Positions 8,465 to 16,807 of a stretch of DNA of 64,000 nt are shown here, piece after piece. The notes beneath the pieces were generated by a model, which saw nothing but the letters and a program-made list of their open reading frames with translations, was not told the DNA's origin and did not search any database. A program made the translations under genes and the position numbers. The DNA comes from Actinoplanes sandaracinus (GTDB lineage Bacteria > Actinomycetota > Actinomycetes > Mycobacteriales > Micromonosporaceae): the NCBI RefSeq assembly GCF_030009775.1, contig NZ_JASCTH010000007.1:62001-126000 (forward strand). The letters are read 5' to 3'. How positions within the stretch are numbered: position 1 is the stretch's first letter; the number at the start of each line of letters is the position of its first letter.

Positions 8465-9362
8465 CCAGCAGGGCCCGGGCGACGGCGCGGCCGGAGAGCC
8501 AGGCGGTCTGGACGCGAGGACGGCCGAAAGCGTCGCCGCAGAGCCAGACGCGGCCGTCGACGGCGTAGGGCGCGTCGGTGGGTTCGGATCGGGCATAGGT
8601 CCAGCGGTGCACCCGCGCCTCGGGCTCGGCGCGGAGACCGAGCAACTCGCCGACGGCCCCGGCGAGAATCGGCCCGGCCGTCTCCGGGTCCTCCAGATGC
8701 CGGGCGGCCAGCGCGGCGGTGGAATGGGCGACCAGCACCGGAGCGCCGTCGCCGCGGCGGTCGCCGTCGTCGCAGACGGTGGCGAGGGTGGGATGGTCGT
8801 TGACGAAGGCGCCGTGCAACTCGCCCCACTCGTGGGACGGATAGGTGAGGACGGCGGTGATCACCGACTGCCAGATCTGCGCGGTCGCCGCCGCGACGAT
8901 CGCGGGTGGCGGGGCCAGGCGCAGAGCCTGCGGGCCGGGCATGGCGAGCACGACGACATCCGCGTCCCCGGGCACCGCGTCGAGCGGGGCCGACAGCCGC
9001 ACGTCGAGCCCGTCGGTGAGGTCGGCGGCCAGAGACCGCAGCCCACCGGGCGCCGCCCATCGCATCGGCCCGGCCGTCTCCGCGCCGCCGGGATAGACCC
9101 GGAACGTGTCGGTCCACGGCCGGGCCAGCCCGCGTGACTCCCAGGACGTGACCTGCGCGGTGAAGTCCGGGTCGTCGGCGACGAGGTAGGCGGCGCCGAT
9201 GTCCGCGTAGCGGCCGTCATAGCGTTTGCTGGCCAGCCTGCCGCCAGGCACCCGGCCCCGCTCGACGACGCGCACCCGGGCGCCGCCGGCAGCCAGCGCG
9301 CGTGCACACGACAGCCCGGCGATCCCGGCCCCCACCACGACAACGTCCACGACGGCGAACAC
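8454..9362 (-). CDS. NAD(P)/FAD-dependent amine oxidase-like oxidoreductase
   Basis: A 302-residue flavoprotein. The N-terminus holds the dinucleotide-binding motif VVVVGAGIAGLSCARAL with the following ERG, then a GGR loop typical of the FAD-dependent amine oxidase/renalase superfamily. The C-terminus has VWLCGDAFGRPRVQTAWLSG, the second FAD contact (GD motif). The length matches renalase-like bacterial enzymes (about 300-330). The substrate is not deducible. GTG at 9360-9362 is taken as the start, with GTG 9348-9350 as an alternative. Its start is 42 bp from the stop of the phosphoesterase gene upstream, so both probably share a transcript. Confidence 0.8.
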   Translation of the reverse strand: MFAVVDVVVVGAGIAGLSCARALAAGGARVRVVERGRVPGGRLASKRYDGRYADIGAAYLVADDPDFTAQVTSWESRGLARPWTDTFRVYPGGAETAGPMRWAAPGGLRSLAADLTDGLDVRLSAPLDAVPGDADVVVLAMPGPQALRLAPPPAIVAAATAQIWQSVITAVLTYPSHEWGELHGAFVNDHPTLATVCDDGDRRGDGAPVLVAHSTAALAARHLEDPETAGPILAGAVGELLGLRAEPEARVHRWTYARSEPTDAPYAVDGRVWLCGDAFGRPRVQTAWLSGRAVARALLGDG

Positions 9363-9403
9363 TACCCAGAATCCCGGCGCGAATCCCGGGGAGCCGGGAT
9401 GCC

Positions 9404-10288
9404 TCAGAACTCCCGGGCCACGTCGTCGCCGGACATGGCGTCGACGAGGTACACCTGCGTGCCCGCGCCGGGATCGCGCGCCTGGAGTGTGTGGAACATC
9501 GGCGAGAACGGGCCGCCGAGATCGACGACGGTCGCGCCCGCACCCCGCACCGCGCGTTCGAGGCGCGCCGGGGCGGTCAGGTCGATCCGGGTGACGACGG
9601 CCGGGGCGACCCACACCGGGATGCCGCTGAGCATTCCCGACAACTGCAGGTGGAAGTGGCCGCAGAGCACCGCGTGCACATCGCTGCCGGCCAGCGCCTC
9701 GGCGAGCCGGCCGGCGTTTCGCAGGTTGACCGTCGGCATCAGCTCCGACGACGCGAGCGCGATCGGCGGGTGGTGCAGGACCACGAGGGATCCGGCGGCC
9801 GCCGGCCGGGACAGCAGCGACCGCAGCCAGACCAACTGCGCGTCGCTGACGGCGCCGTGCACGGCGCCGGGGACGAGGCTGTCCAGCGTGATGACCCGCA
9901 GGCCGTTCACCTCGCTGACGGCCGCCCGTTCGTCGCCCACGTCGTCGGCCGGCCGGCCTACGTCGTCGCCGCCGGGCCCGAGGTGCCCGGTCCCGAGGAC
10001 CGCGGCGAAGGCATCGCGGGAGTCGTGATTGCCGGTGCAGTAGATGTGCGGGATGCCCCGCTCCCGCGCGAACGAGCCGATCTGCCGCAGGACGGCGGCG
10101 CAGCCTTCGGCGGAGCCGTCGTCGGCGAGGTCTCCGCTGACCACGACAGCGTCGATTCCCGGAACGAATCGCAGGTCATGCAGCATGCGTTCGAGCGCGG
10201 CCGCGGCGGCGGCGTCCGCACCGGCGCCGGGCCGGGTCAGGTGCGGATCGGACAGGTGCAGGATGCGGTGCCGTTTCGTGTCGGTCAT
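9404..10288 (-). CDS. metallophosphoesterase (CpdA-like)
   Basis: A 294-residue calcineurin-like phosphoesterase. The metal-binding motifs appear in order: LSDPHL near residue 15, SGDLADDG near 50, GNHDSRD near 87, LHHPP in the middle and LCGHFHLQLSG toward the C-terminus. This set and length match class III cyclic nucleotide phosphodiesterases such as CpdA, so cAMP hydrolysis is plausible but not proven. The start at 10288 follows GAGGAG by 7 nt. That ribosome-binding site lies in the 3' arm of a 9-bp hairpin, so translation may be controlled. Confidence 0.85.
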   Translation of the reverse strand: MTDTKRHRILHLSDPHLTRPGAGADAAAAAALERMLHDLRFVPGIDAVVVSGDLADDGSAEGCAAVLRQIGSFARERGIPHIYCTGNHDSRDAFAAVLGTGHLGPGGDDVGRPADDVGDERAAVSEVNGLRVITLDSLVPGAVHGAVSDAQLVWLRSLLSRPAAAGSLVVLHHPPIALASSELMPTVNLRNAGRLAEALAGSDVHAVLCGHFHLQLSGMLSGIPVWVAPAVVTRIDLTAPARLERAVRGAGATVVDLGGPFSPMFHTLQARDPGAGTQVYLVDAMSGDDVAREF

Positions 10289-10295
10289 GCGCACA

Positions 10296-10318
10296 CTCCT
10301 CATCACGAAGATGAGGAG
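10296..10318 (-). promoter_or_regulatory. hairpin sequestering the phosphoesterase ribosome-binding site
   Basis: On the coding strand CTCCTCATC, a 5-nt loop and GATGAGGAG form a perfect 9-bp stem. The 3' arm is the Shine-Dalgarno of the gene starting at 10288, and the 5' arm is its exact anti-Shine-Dalgarno. The arm also contains an upstream in-frame ATG (10301-10303). The structure could act as an RNA thermometer-like or otherwise conditional translation block. Confidence 0.6.
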
Positions 10319-10461
10319 CACCCAGGCGGTCGATGCTCCGAACTCACTCCCCGGTGGTGGTCCACCCGCGCCAGTCGTGTCGGCCCAGGCTAGATCGATG
10401 CGCCTCCGGCGGCAAGAAGGCTCACGTCCTCTCCGAGGCCGGGGCGGAGACGGGCCGTGGA

Positions 10462-11961
10462 TCACGCGGGCTCATAGTCGAACCAGTCGAAGCGGACCGT
10501 GCCCTCGCTGGCGAACATGCCGATGACCCGGCCGGTGAATCCGCCGGCCACCTCGGTGGACAGATAGCGGCCGTCCAGCTCGGTCAGCACCTCGAAGTGG
10601 CCGTCCTCGGCCTCGACGCCGAGACGCAGCACGTCCGGCTCCTGGCAGGGATGGCCGTCGCCGGGCGCGGCGGCCCGCACGTCGATGCGCAACCGGACCG
10701 GACCGTCGGGCACCGGCCAGGCGGGCATGGTGTGCCGCACCGAGCCGAGACGCGCGGTCACCCGTACCCCGCCGTCTCCGGTCTGCAGTTCGTAATGGTG
10801 GCTCTCGTCGAGCCGGACGGCGAGGCCGCCGCGGCCGGAGGAACTGTCGACCAGCGTGCGGACGCGGCAGGACGGGTGCTGCTGGCGGCGCCCGACGAAG
10901 GTGACCGACGGGTCGTCGAGGGAACGGTCACGGGCGTGCAGGGTGAGCCACCCGGGGCGGTCGGTGGTGGACCAGCAACTGTCGGGACGAGAACGCGGCG
11001 ACACCCATCGCGGATGCAGAGCGGGCTCGTCGAAGTCGTCCCGGCCGTCGACGGGAACCGGTGGGCCGGACGGCCAGGACGCCGTCATGACCGGTTCCAC
11101 GGCACCGACGACCGGCCAGCCGTCGTGCCAGGTCACCGGGGCGAGGAAGGTCTCGCGGCCCAGCACGTGCCAGCCCGGGGTGCCGCCGCCGGGCCGTACG
11201 CCGAGGAGAACCATCCACCAGGAGTCGTCGGGCGCCCTCACGAGATCGGCGTGGCCGGTGTTCTGGATCGGGTGGTCGCGGCCGCGGTGGCTGAGGATCG
11301 GGTTGGCGGGGCAGGGCTCGAACGGCCCGTCCGGCGCGGGACCGCGGGCGATCGACACGGCGTGGGCGCGCTCGGTGCCGCCCTCGGCGATCATCAGGTA
11401 CCAGTACTCGCCGATCCGGTAGAGGTGCGGGGCCTCGGGCGCCTGCGCGCCCGGCGTGCCGGACCACAGTTTCCGCGGCCGCGTCAGGACCCGCCCGGTG
11501 ACCGGGTCGATGCGGATCTGGGAGATGCCGGCGTACGTACACCAGCAGTTGCCCTGGTCGTCCCAGACCAGATCGGGGTCGATGCCGACGCCGGGCACCC
11601 GGATCGGGTCGGACCAGGGGCCGGCGATGTCGACCGACGTGACGATCATGGCGCCCCCGCCGGGCGCGACGTTCGTGGTGATCAGCCAGAACCGTCCGTC
11701 GTGGTGGCGCAGCGTCGGCGCGTAGACGCCACCGGACGAGCGCGTCGAGGGCGGCAGGGCGAGCTGGCCGGGGCGGTCGAGGGCGTTGCCGATCTGTTCC
11801 CAGTTCACCAGGTCGCGGCTGTGGAAGATCGGCACGCCGGGGAAGTACTCGAAGCTGGAGCAGGCCAGGTAATAGTCGTCGCCCACCCGGCAGACGCTCG
11901 GGTCCGGATGCATGCCGGCGATCACCGGATTGGTGAAGCTGTGGCTGCCGACCACGGTCAT
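10462..11961 (-). CDS. GH43 family glycoside hydrolase (beta-xylosidase/arabinofuranosidase-like)
   Basis: A 499-residue protein with no clear signal peptide, hence probably intracellular. The five-bladed propeller (residues 5-310) carries the three GH43 acidic residues: the base in GMHPDPSVCRVGDDYYLA, the pKa modulator in VGIDPDLVWD and the acid in QAPEAPHLYRIGEYWY. Residues 330-499 form the C-terminal beta-sandwich common in GH43 beta-xylosidases. ATG 11961 has GAGAGG 7-8 nt upstream. The family removes xylose or arabinose from oligosaccharides, which fits the other plant-polysaccharide genes here. Confidence 0.88.
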   Translation of the reverse strand: MTVVGSHSFTNPVIAGMHPDPSVCRVGDDYYLACSSFEYFPGVPIFHSRDLVNWEQIGNALDRPGQLALPPSTRSSGGVYAPTLRHHDGRFWLITTNVAPGGGAMIVTSVDIAGPWSDPIRVPGVGIDPDLVWDDQGNCWCTYAGISQIRIDPVTGRVLTRPRKLWSGTPGAQAPEAPHLYRIGEYWYLMIAEGGTERAHAVSIARGPAPDGPFEPCPANPILSHRGRDHPIQNTGHADLVRAPDDSWWMVLLGVRPGGGTPGWHVLGRETFLAPVTWHDGWPVVGAVEPVMTASWPSGPPVPVDGRDDFDEPALHPRWVSPRSRPDSCWSTTDRPGWLTLHARDRSLDDPSVTFVGRRQQHPSCRVRTLVDSSSGRGGLAVRLDESHHYELQTGDGGVRVTARLGSVRHTMPAWPVPDGPVRLRIDVRAAAPGDGHPCQEPDVLRLGVEAEDGHFEVLTELDGRYLSTEVAGGFTGRVIGMFASEGTVRFDWFDYEPA

Positions 11962-12033
11962 TCCGGCACCCTCTCGCCGCGGGAACGTTGGGAGGCCGCC
12001 CGGCCCGACAAGATTCAACCACGGCTGTCGATG

Positions 12034-12714
12034 TCAGGCCATGCTTTGCCACCGGCCGCCGAAAGAAGGTGGGGCCACCACCAGCTCGGTGGCCGGATCA
12101 TGGTCGATCCCGGCAGGACCGCCGGGACCGGCGACGATCAGGGTGGCCCGGGCCCACGGCTGTTCCCGCGCCAGGAACGGCACCTCCTCCAGCAGCCAGT
12201 TCGCCACATGCTCGCGCTGCTCGACGGAGTCACCGTCGCGGGCGGCCAGCAGGCGCTCCCGCTCATCGAGGTCACCCTGCATCCACACCGAGGCGTCCAG
12301 CCACGGGGCCAGCTCGTCGCGGATGATCCCGGTGCCCTCGACCCAGACGAAGTCGGCGCCGGCCGGCACGATGATGGATCCGGGCCGGCCGTGCGCGGCC
12401 CAGGCCTCCGGGCGATGGTCCACGGCCTCACCCCGGTGCAGGGGCCGCAGGATGTTCCCGGCGAGCGTGGCGCCCCAGTCGAAGAAGGCGTGGTTCCAGG
12501 CGACGTCGTCGGTGTGCACGGTGGCGGACCGGGGCACCGCCTCGCACAGCCGCGCGACCAGGGTCGTCTTGCCGGCGCCGCCGCGGCCGTCGACCGCGAC
12601 CACCCGGGGACGCCCGCTGACGCCCGGCGACGCGTCGCGCAGCCGCCGGACCACGTCGGCCACCGTCACCACCTGCCAGCCGGCGGCCTCGGGCTCACCC
12701 GGATGCAGACGCAT
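12034..12714 (-). CDS. P-loop NTPase, uridine kinase-like
   Basis: A 226-residue protein with the Walker A motif AVDGRGGAGKTTLVARL at about residues 39-55 and VHTDDVAWNHAFFDW following, the pattern of uridine kinase/phosphoribulokinase-type small-molecule kinases. GADFVWVEGTGI is the likely Walker B strand. The C-terminal part lists typical lid Arg/Glu residues (DERERLLAARDGD). The phosphoryl acceptor is unknown. ATG 12714 is preceded by GAGGCAGG. It is 72 bp upstream of the GH43 gene on the same strand and may be cotranscribed. Confidence 0.7.
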   Translation of the reverse strand: MRLHPGEPEAAGWQVVTVADVVRRLRDASPGVSGRPRVVAVDGRGGAGKTTLVARLCEAVPRSATVHTDDVAWNHAFFDWGATLAGNILRPLHRGEAVDHRPEAWAAHGRPGSIIVPAGADFVWVEGTGIIRDELAPWLDASVWMQGDLDERERLLAARDGDSVEQREHVANWLLEEVPFLAREQPWARATLIVAGPGGPAGIDHDPATELVVAPPSFGGRWQSMA

Positions 12715-13054
12715 CGGCAACCTGCCTCGGTAGGGGTCGGGACACGGGGCCGGGACATCCGGCGGGCCGTCGGTCCCCGCGATCCTATCGGCGTCACGGC
12801 CGCGCTCGAAGGGAAGGTTTCCGAGCGCGACGACGGGCGTGACTTCGATGCTCGCCGATGAAGGCGGATGCGTGCCGATGACGGCGCCGCCGTCCGGGGA
12901 CCCGGGAGCGTGACAGTCTTGTTTGGCGGGAGCGGTCGCGGGCAACACCAGAACCGGTAAGGGACGTCACGGTGGGTGCGCCGGCCTGGAAGGACGGTCA
13001 TCCACGACACGGACTTTCACATGTGGGCTCGATGACGTGATCGGAGAAGTGTTG

Positions 13055-13501
13055 ATGGGAATGCTCAAGCTGGCCGCTGGTGTAGCCGTCGGATATGTGC
13101 TCGGTAGCCGGGCGGGCCGGGAGAAGTACGAGAACATCGCGGCCACCGCGCGCAAGGTCGGCTCGCACCCCACCGTCGTGCAGGCGCAGGAGAAGGTGAA
13201 GGGTTTCATCGGCACGGGTGGCTCGGTGAGCGGCTCCACGAGCGGCGCGGCGATCGGCTCCTCAAGCGGCTCGTCGGGCGGCTCGGTGAGCGGCTCGTCC
13301 GGCAGCTCCACGACTAGCTCCACGAGTGGCTCCACGAGTGGCTCCACGAGTGGCTCCACGAGTGGCTCGGTGGGCAGCTCCGCCGGTGGCTCGACGGCCG
13401 GCAAGGTGAGCACGCCTGCCACGACCTCGTCGCCCACTCCCGGCGTGACCACGGGCCGGCGGCCGTCGCCCAGCAAGACCGGCACCGACTCCTCGCTGTA
13501 G
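13055..13501 (+). CDS. YtxH-like small membrane protein with Ser/Gly/Thr repeat tail
   Basis: A 148-residue protein. Residues 1-25 (MGMLKLAAGVAVGYVLGSRA) form a membrane helix ending in GREKYENI, the pattern of YtxH-type membrane-anchored stress proteins in actinobacteria. Residues 50-148 are low-complexity Ser/Gly/Thr, including four exact STSG units encoded by a 12-bp tandem repeat, and are probably disordered. GGAGAAG precedes the ATG. A 15-bp stem terminator follows 14 nt after the stop. Confidence 0.6.
   Translation: MGMLKLAAGVAVGYVLGSRAGREKYENIAATARKVGSHPTVVQAQEKVKGFIGTGGSVSGSTSGAAIGSSSGSSGGSVSGSSGSSTTSSTSGSTSGSTSGSTSGSVGSSAGGSTAGKVSTPATTSSPTPGVTTGRRPSPSKTGTDSSL
13318..13365 (+). repeat. 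12-bp tandem repeat, four copies, in frame
   Basis: Four identical 12-bp units (ctccacgagtgg) encode an STSG repeat in the tail of the YtxH-like protein. The unit is a multiple of three, so slippage would change tail length without a frameshift. Confidence 0.9.
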
Positions 13502-13514
13502 GGCATATGTGAGC

Positions 13515-13549
13515 ACGAGGCCCGGGTGCGTTCGGCACCCGGGCCTCGT
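13515..13549 (+). terminator. intrinsic terminator
   Basis: A perfect 15-bp stem (13515-13529 and 13535-13549) with a GTTCG loop, placed just after the YtxH-like gene and before the MerR promoter. Confidence 0.85.
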
Positions 13550-13555
13550 AGCCGT

Positions 13556-13586
13556 TTGACCTTCGCCCGGGGTGAAGGTTGAGACT
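13556..13586 (+). promoter_or_regulatory. MerR-type promoter/operator of the MerR gene
   Basis: TTGACC (13556-13561) and GAGACT (13581-13586) are separated by 19 bp. The spacer holds the dyad ACCTTC-N9-GAAGGT (13559-13579). A long 19-bp spacer with a dyad between the boxes is the classic MerR-family arrangement, in which the activator untwists the DNA. Transcription should begin about 7 nt after the -10 box, at the GTG of the gene itself. Confidence 0.65.
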
Positions 13587-13592
13587 GAGGTC

Positions 13593-14378
13593 GTGGACGA
13601 CCTACTGCCGATCGGCGTGTTCTCCCGCGCGACGCTGATCTCGGCGAACACGTTGCGGGCCTATCACGAGTCCGGCCTTCTCGAACCGGCCGTGGTGGAC
13701 CCGCGGACCGGATACCGCGGCTACCGTGCCGCCCAGTTCGGCGACGCCGCGGTGATCCGCGACCTGCGTTCCCTGGACGTGCCGCTGGCCGGCATCCGGG
13801 AGGTCCTCGCCGCCCGCGACCCCGCGGTCACCCGCCGGGTCCTGGCCGAACACCGCGAACGGACCCTCGCGCAGCAGGCCCGGATGGAACAGATCCTGCG
13901 GGTGACCGGTGAACTGCTCGACGAGCCGGCGGCGATCACCCCCACCGTCGTGACCGAGCGGACCATCGCGCCGGTCACCGCCTTCACCCTCACCCGAGAG
14001 GTCCGCGAGGACCAGTTCGCCGACTTCCTCGACGAGGCGTACGCCCTGCTGGAAGCCTCAGCCGGAGCGGTCCACGGCCCGTCCGGCGCCCTGTTCCCGG
14101 CGGAGTACCACGACGAGGCCGTCCCCGTCACCGCGTACGTCCCCGCGGAGCACGGCCCCGACCGGCTGCCCGGCGGCCGGTTCGCCGTCGCCGAGTTCAC
14201 CGGCCCCTACCACGGCATGTCGGCCGGCTACCGGGCGCTCGGCGCCTGGCTCGCCGGCACCGACCTCGCCATCACCGGGCGCGTCCGGGAGAGCTACCTG
14301 CTCGGGCCGGGCGACGTGGCGTCCGAGAACGAGTACCGCACCGAGATCTGCTGGCCCCTCACCGCCCTGGAGAACTGA
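13593..14378 (+). CDS. MerR family regulator with GyrI-like effector domain
   Basis: A 261-residue regulator. Residues 5-75 are the MerR winged helix (IGVFSRATLISANTLRAYHE, then YRGYRAAQF), followed by the dimerisation helix (residues 80-110) and a C-terminal GyrI-like/SOUL-type small-molecule-binding domain (residues 120-261) as in BmrR and TipA relatives. The GTG at 13593 was chosen over the GTG at 13572, because it lies 7 nt after the -10 box of the MerR-type promoter, making a leaderless mRNA. It overlaps the next gene by 1 bp (TGATG), so both are cotranscribed and autoregulated. Confidence 0.82.
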   Translation: MDDLLPIGVFSRATLISANTLRAYHESGLLEPAVVDPRTGYRGYRAAQFGDAAVIRDLRSLDVPLAGIREVLAARDPAVTRRVLAEHRERTLAQQARMEQILRVTGELLDEPAAITPTVVTERTIAPVTAFTLTREVREDQFADFLDEAYALLEASAGAVHGPSGALFPAEYHDEAVPVTAYVPAEHGPDRLPGGRFAVAEFTGPYHGMSAGYRALGAWLAGTDLAITGRVRESYLLGPGDVASENEYRTEICWPLTALEN

Positions 14379-14716
14379 TGCTCACCATCGAACACATCAC
14401 CTTCGACTGCGCCGACGCCGCCGCGCTGGCCGGCTTCTGGTCGCAAGCCCTGGGACGCCCGGTCGACGAGGGCGCCTGCGAGTACCACGCGACCATCGGC
14501 GAAGGCGGGCCCGGACCCGTGTTGATGTTCCTGCAGGTCGGTGAGGACAAGACGGCCAAGAACCGCTGCCACCTCGACCTCACCGCCGACGACCGCGACA
14601 CCGAGGTCACCCGCCTGGTAGAGCTCGGCGCCGTCGTCCGGTCCGAGCACCAGGAGCACGGAATCCACTGGATCGTCCTGCGGGATCCCTCCGGCAACGA
14701 GTTCTGCGTCGCCTGA
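14378..14716 (+). CDS. VOC (glyoxalase/bleomycin-resistance fold) protein
   Basis: A 112-residue protein of one VOC domain. It begins MLTIEHITFDCADAAALAGF and contains GPVLMFLQVGEDK and the C-terminal DPSGNEFCVA strand typical of glyoxalase-like fold proteins. Metal-ligand positions (His6, a central His and a C-terminal Glu) are plausible. Translational coupling to the MerR gene suggests it handles a compound sensed by that regulator, possibly by binding or modifying a toxic molecule. The substrate is unknown. Confidence 0.82.
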   Translation: MLTIEHITFDCADAAALAGFWSQALGRPVDEGACEYHATIGEGGPGPVLMFLQVGEDKTAKNRCHLDLTADDRDTEVTRLVELGAVVRSEHQEHGIHWIVLRDPSGNEFCVA

Positions 14717-14744
14717 CCGCGCCTCCCGCACGGCGGCCGGCGGC

Positions 14745-14776
14745 GCGGTCAGGCGCGGGTGCGGTCAGGCGCGGGT
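14745..14776. repeat. 16-bp tandem duplication over the 3' end of the NmrA-like gene
   Basis: Two identical 16-bp copies (14745-14760 and 14761-14776), with 6 bp of a third. Each contains the terminal codons and the TGA stop of the minus-strand gene that ends at 14765. Confidence 0.85.
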
Positions 14777-15535
14777 GCGGTCCGGGCTCGGGCCGGCGAC
14801 CTGCCCGCCGAGCCACTCGGTGAACCGCTGCCGGCCCAGCGCCGCTTCCCCGGTGGGCAGCAGGGCGCCGGTCGCGACGGCGCGCGCCGTCGCCCCGGGC
14901 AGCCGTACCGGCAGCACGAGCCTTCGCATGCGCCGGGCGCGCACGACGGCCCGTGCCATGGCGGTGACCTCGAGGCGCTCCGGGCCGGCCATATCGATCA
15001 CCGCGCCGCGCGGCTCGGCGACCGCCAGCCGGACCAGTTCGCCGGCGACCTCGATGGCCGCGACCGGCTGGCTGAGCATTCGGGGCAGCGGCACGACCGG
15101 TCCCGGCACCCGGTCCAGCAGCTGGCCGGCGAATTCGAAGAACTGGGTGGCGCGCAGGACCGTCCATGGCGTCCCGCCCGCGCGAACCAGCTCTTCCTGC
15201 CGTCGTTTGCCCTGGTAGTAGCCGTAGTTCACCCGCTCGACGCCGACGATCGACAGCACCACGTGGTGGCGCACCCCGGCCCGCCGGCCGGCGGCCGACA
15301 GGTGCCCGGTGCTCGCCTCGAAGAACCTCACGGACTTCGTACGGCTGGTCGTGATCACGTTGGTCGCGTCGATCACGGCCTGTACGTCCCGCAATGCGCT
15401 GTCGAGCCCTTCACCGGTGGTCAGGTCGACCCCGGCCGAACGGGCGATCACCACGACGTCGTGTCCGGCGGCCCGGGCGGCCTCGACCGCCATCCGCCCG
15501 ACGAGGCCGGTGCCACCGGCAACCGCGATCCGCAT
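14765..15535 (-). CDS. NmrA-like NAD(P)-binding (atypical short-chain dehydrogenase) protein
   Basis: A 256-residue Rossmann protein starting MRIAVAGGTGLVGRMAVEAA, the GxxGxxG motif of atypical SDRs of the NmrA/complex I subunit type. VLSIVGVERVNYGYYQGKRR keeps the YxxxK-like pair, although the canonical catalytic Ser/Tyr set is not complete. A substrate cannot be named. GGAGG precedes the ATG by 7 nt. It overlaps the membrane protein gene upstream by 1 bp, so the two are translated from one transcript. Confidence 0.8.
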   Translation of the reverse strand: MRIAVAGGTGLVGRMAVEAARAAGHDVVVIARSAGVDLTTGEGLDSALRDVQAVIDATNVITTSRTKSVRFFEASTGHLSAAGRRAGVRHHVVLSIVGVERVNYGYYQGKRRQEELVRAGGTPWTVLRATQFFEFAGQLLDRVPGPVVPLPRMLSQPVAAIEVAGELVRLAVAEPRGAVIDMAGPERLEVTAMARAVVRARRMRRLVLPVRLPGATARAVATGALLPTGEAALGRQRFTEWLGGQVAGPSPDRTRA

Positions 15536-15975
15536 CACCGCACCTCCGCTTCCGTACGCCCGCGAGTCGACCAGGGCGCCCCGCCGGGTATCAGCAGCAG
15601 GGCGGCGAGCAGCACCGATCCACCCAGGGCGACCATCATCGCGATCCGGTCGATCGTCGGGAACATCTCCAGGTGCAGGCTGTGGAAGGCGAGGTGCCCG
15701 GCGCCGAAGACGAGCCACGCCAGCCCGGTCACCCGCACCAGCTCGCCGGAGGGCCGCGCCGCCGCCCAGGCGGTCAGCACGAACAGGGCCAGATAGAGGC
15801 CCCCGACGTCGCGCACCAGGTGCTCGTTGTACGGACCGAGCCCGCTGACCCACGCCCGTCCCGGCAACGGGAAATCGGAATAGAACGACGCCGGGGCCAC
15901 GGCCGCCCACCCGCCGACCACGAGGGCGGAGGCGGCCAGCACCGCCGCCATGCCCTGTTTGCTGATCACACTCAT
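15535..15975 (-). CDS. small four-helix membrane protein
   Basis: A 146-residue membrane protein with four hydrophobic segments, around residues 8-26, 55-72, 80-98 and 108-128, and a short polar C-terminus. It resembles uncharacterised actinobacterial membrane proteins found with NAD(P)-binding oxidoreductases. The stop codon overlaps the start of the NmrA-like gene. Divergent from the reductase at 16149; the 173-bp gap is AT-richer and must contain promoters for both sides. Confidence 0.65.
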   Translation of the reverse strand: MSVISKQGMAAVLAASALVVGGWAAVAPASFYSDFPLPGRAWVSGLGPYNEHLVRDVGGLYLALFVLTAWAAARPSGELVRVTGLAWLVFGAGHLAFHSLHLEMFPTIDRIAMMVALGGSVLLAALLLIPGGAPWSTRGRTEAEVR

Positions 15976-16148
15976 ACCGAACAGACGAGGCGGCCGACCG
16001 CGGTGTGACAGCGATCCACGTCACCCCAAGGGTGGATTCGCGGGGGAAGCAGGCATACCGCCTCCCTGTAGTTCGAATCCGAATTACCTTGGGCGTGGGT
16101 GGAAACACCATCGCGTACCTCCGTTCACCACAGCCCGAGGGAAGAACC

Positions 16149-16781
16149 ATGAAGATCGCAGTGTTCGGCGCCGGCCACGTCGGATCCGCTCTCGCCGCCC
16201 GGCTCGTCGAGCGGGAACACCACGTCACGCTCGTCGCCAGCGATCCCGGCTCACCCCGGCTCGCCGCCGCCGCGGCGGCTTCGGGCGCGGAGATCGGCAC
16301 CGCCGTCGACGCCGCCACCGTCGCGGACCACGTCGTGCTCGCGGTGCCGTTCGCCGCGATCGACGACCTGCTCACCGACGAGGTCCGCGACGCGCTCGCC
16401 GGCAAGGTCGTGATCGACGCGACGAACCCGCTCGCCCCGGACTTCATGTCGCTCACCGTCGGCCACACCACCTCCGGCGGTGAGCGGGTGGCCGAGCGAC
16501 TGCCCCGGTCGCACGTCGTCAAGGCGTTCAACACGATCTTCGCCGCCACGCTCGGCACGCCCACCCTCGGCGGCGCCGCACAGCTGCTGCCGGTCGCCGG
16601 CGACGACCCGGACGCCAAGCGGGCCGTCATCGACCTCGGCATCCAGCTCGGCTTCGACGCCATCGACGCCGGCCCGCTGTCCAACGCCCGCTACCTGGAG
16701 CCGGCCGTCGTACTGCTCCTGCAGCTCGCGTACCGCCAGGGCCTCGGCACGAACATCGGTCTGCACCTCACGCGGGTGTGA
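16149..16781 (+). CDS. NADPH-dependent F420 reductase-like oxidoreductase
   Basis: A 210-residue Rossmann protein beginning MKIAVFGAGHVGSALAARL, followed by VVIDATNPL and HVVKAFNTIFAATL, which are signature blocks of the F420H2:NADP+ oxidoreductase/NAD-binding domain 2 family. In actinomycetes, short members reduce F420 or act on unknown substrates. GAGGGAAG precedes the ATG by 4-5 nt. A 10-bp stem terminator overlaps the stop codon. Confidence 0.8.
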   Translation: MKIAVFGAGHVGSALAARLVEREHHVTLVASDPGSPRLAAAAAASGAEIGTAVDAATVADHVVLAVPFAAIDDLLTDEVRDALAGKVVIDATNPLAPDFMSLTVGHTTSGGERVAERLPRSHVVKAFNTIFAATLGTPTLGGAAQLLPVAGDDPDAKRAVIDLGIQLGFDAIDAGPLSNARYLEPAVVLLLQLAYRQGLGTNIGLHLTRV

Positions 16782-16797
16782 TCGCCACACACCCGCG
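16771..16797 (+). terminator. intrinsic terminator overlapping the F420 reductase-like stop codon
   Basis: A 10-bp stem (16771-16780 and 16788-16797) with a 7-nt loop that includes part of the TGA stop. Confidence 0.65.
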
Positions 16798-16807
16798 ACG
16801 ATCACAC

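Noticed and set aside
10333-12861. 842-codon plus-strand frame across the GH43 and kinase genes
   Set aside because: Low-complexity translation without motifs; the minus strand has two clear enzymes with ribosome-binding sites.
13318-13365. CRISPR-like short repeats
   Set aside because: They are in-frame coding repeats for a Ser/Gly/Thr tail.
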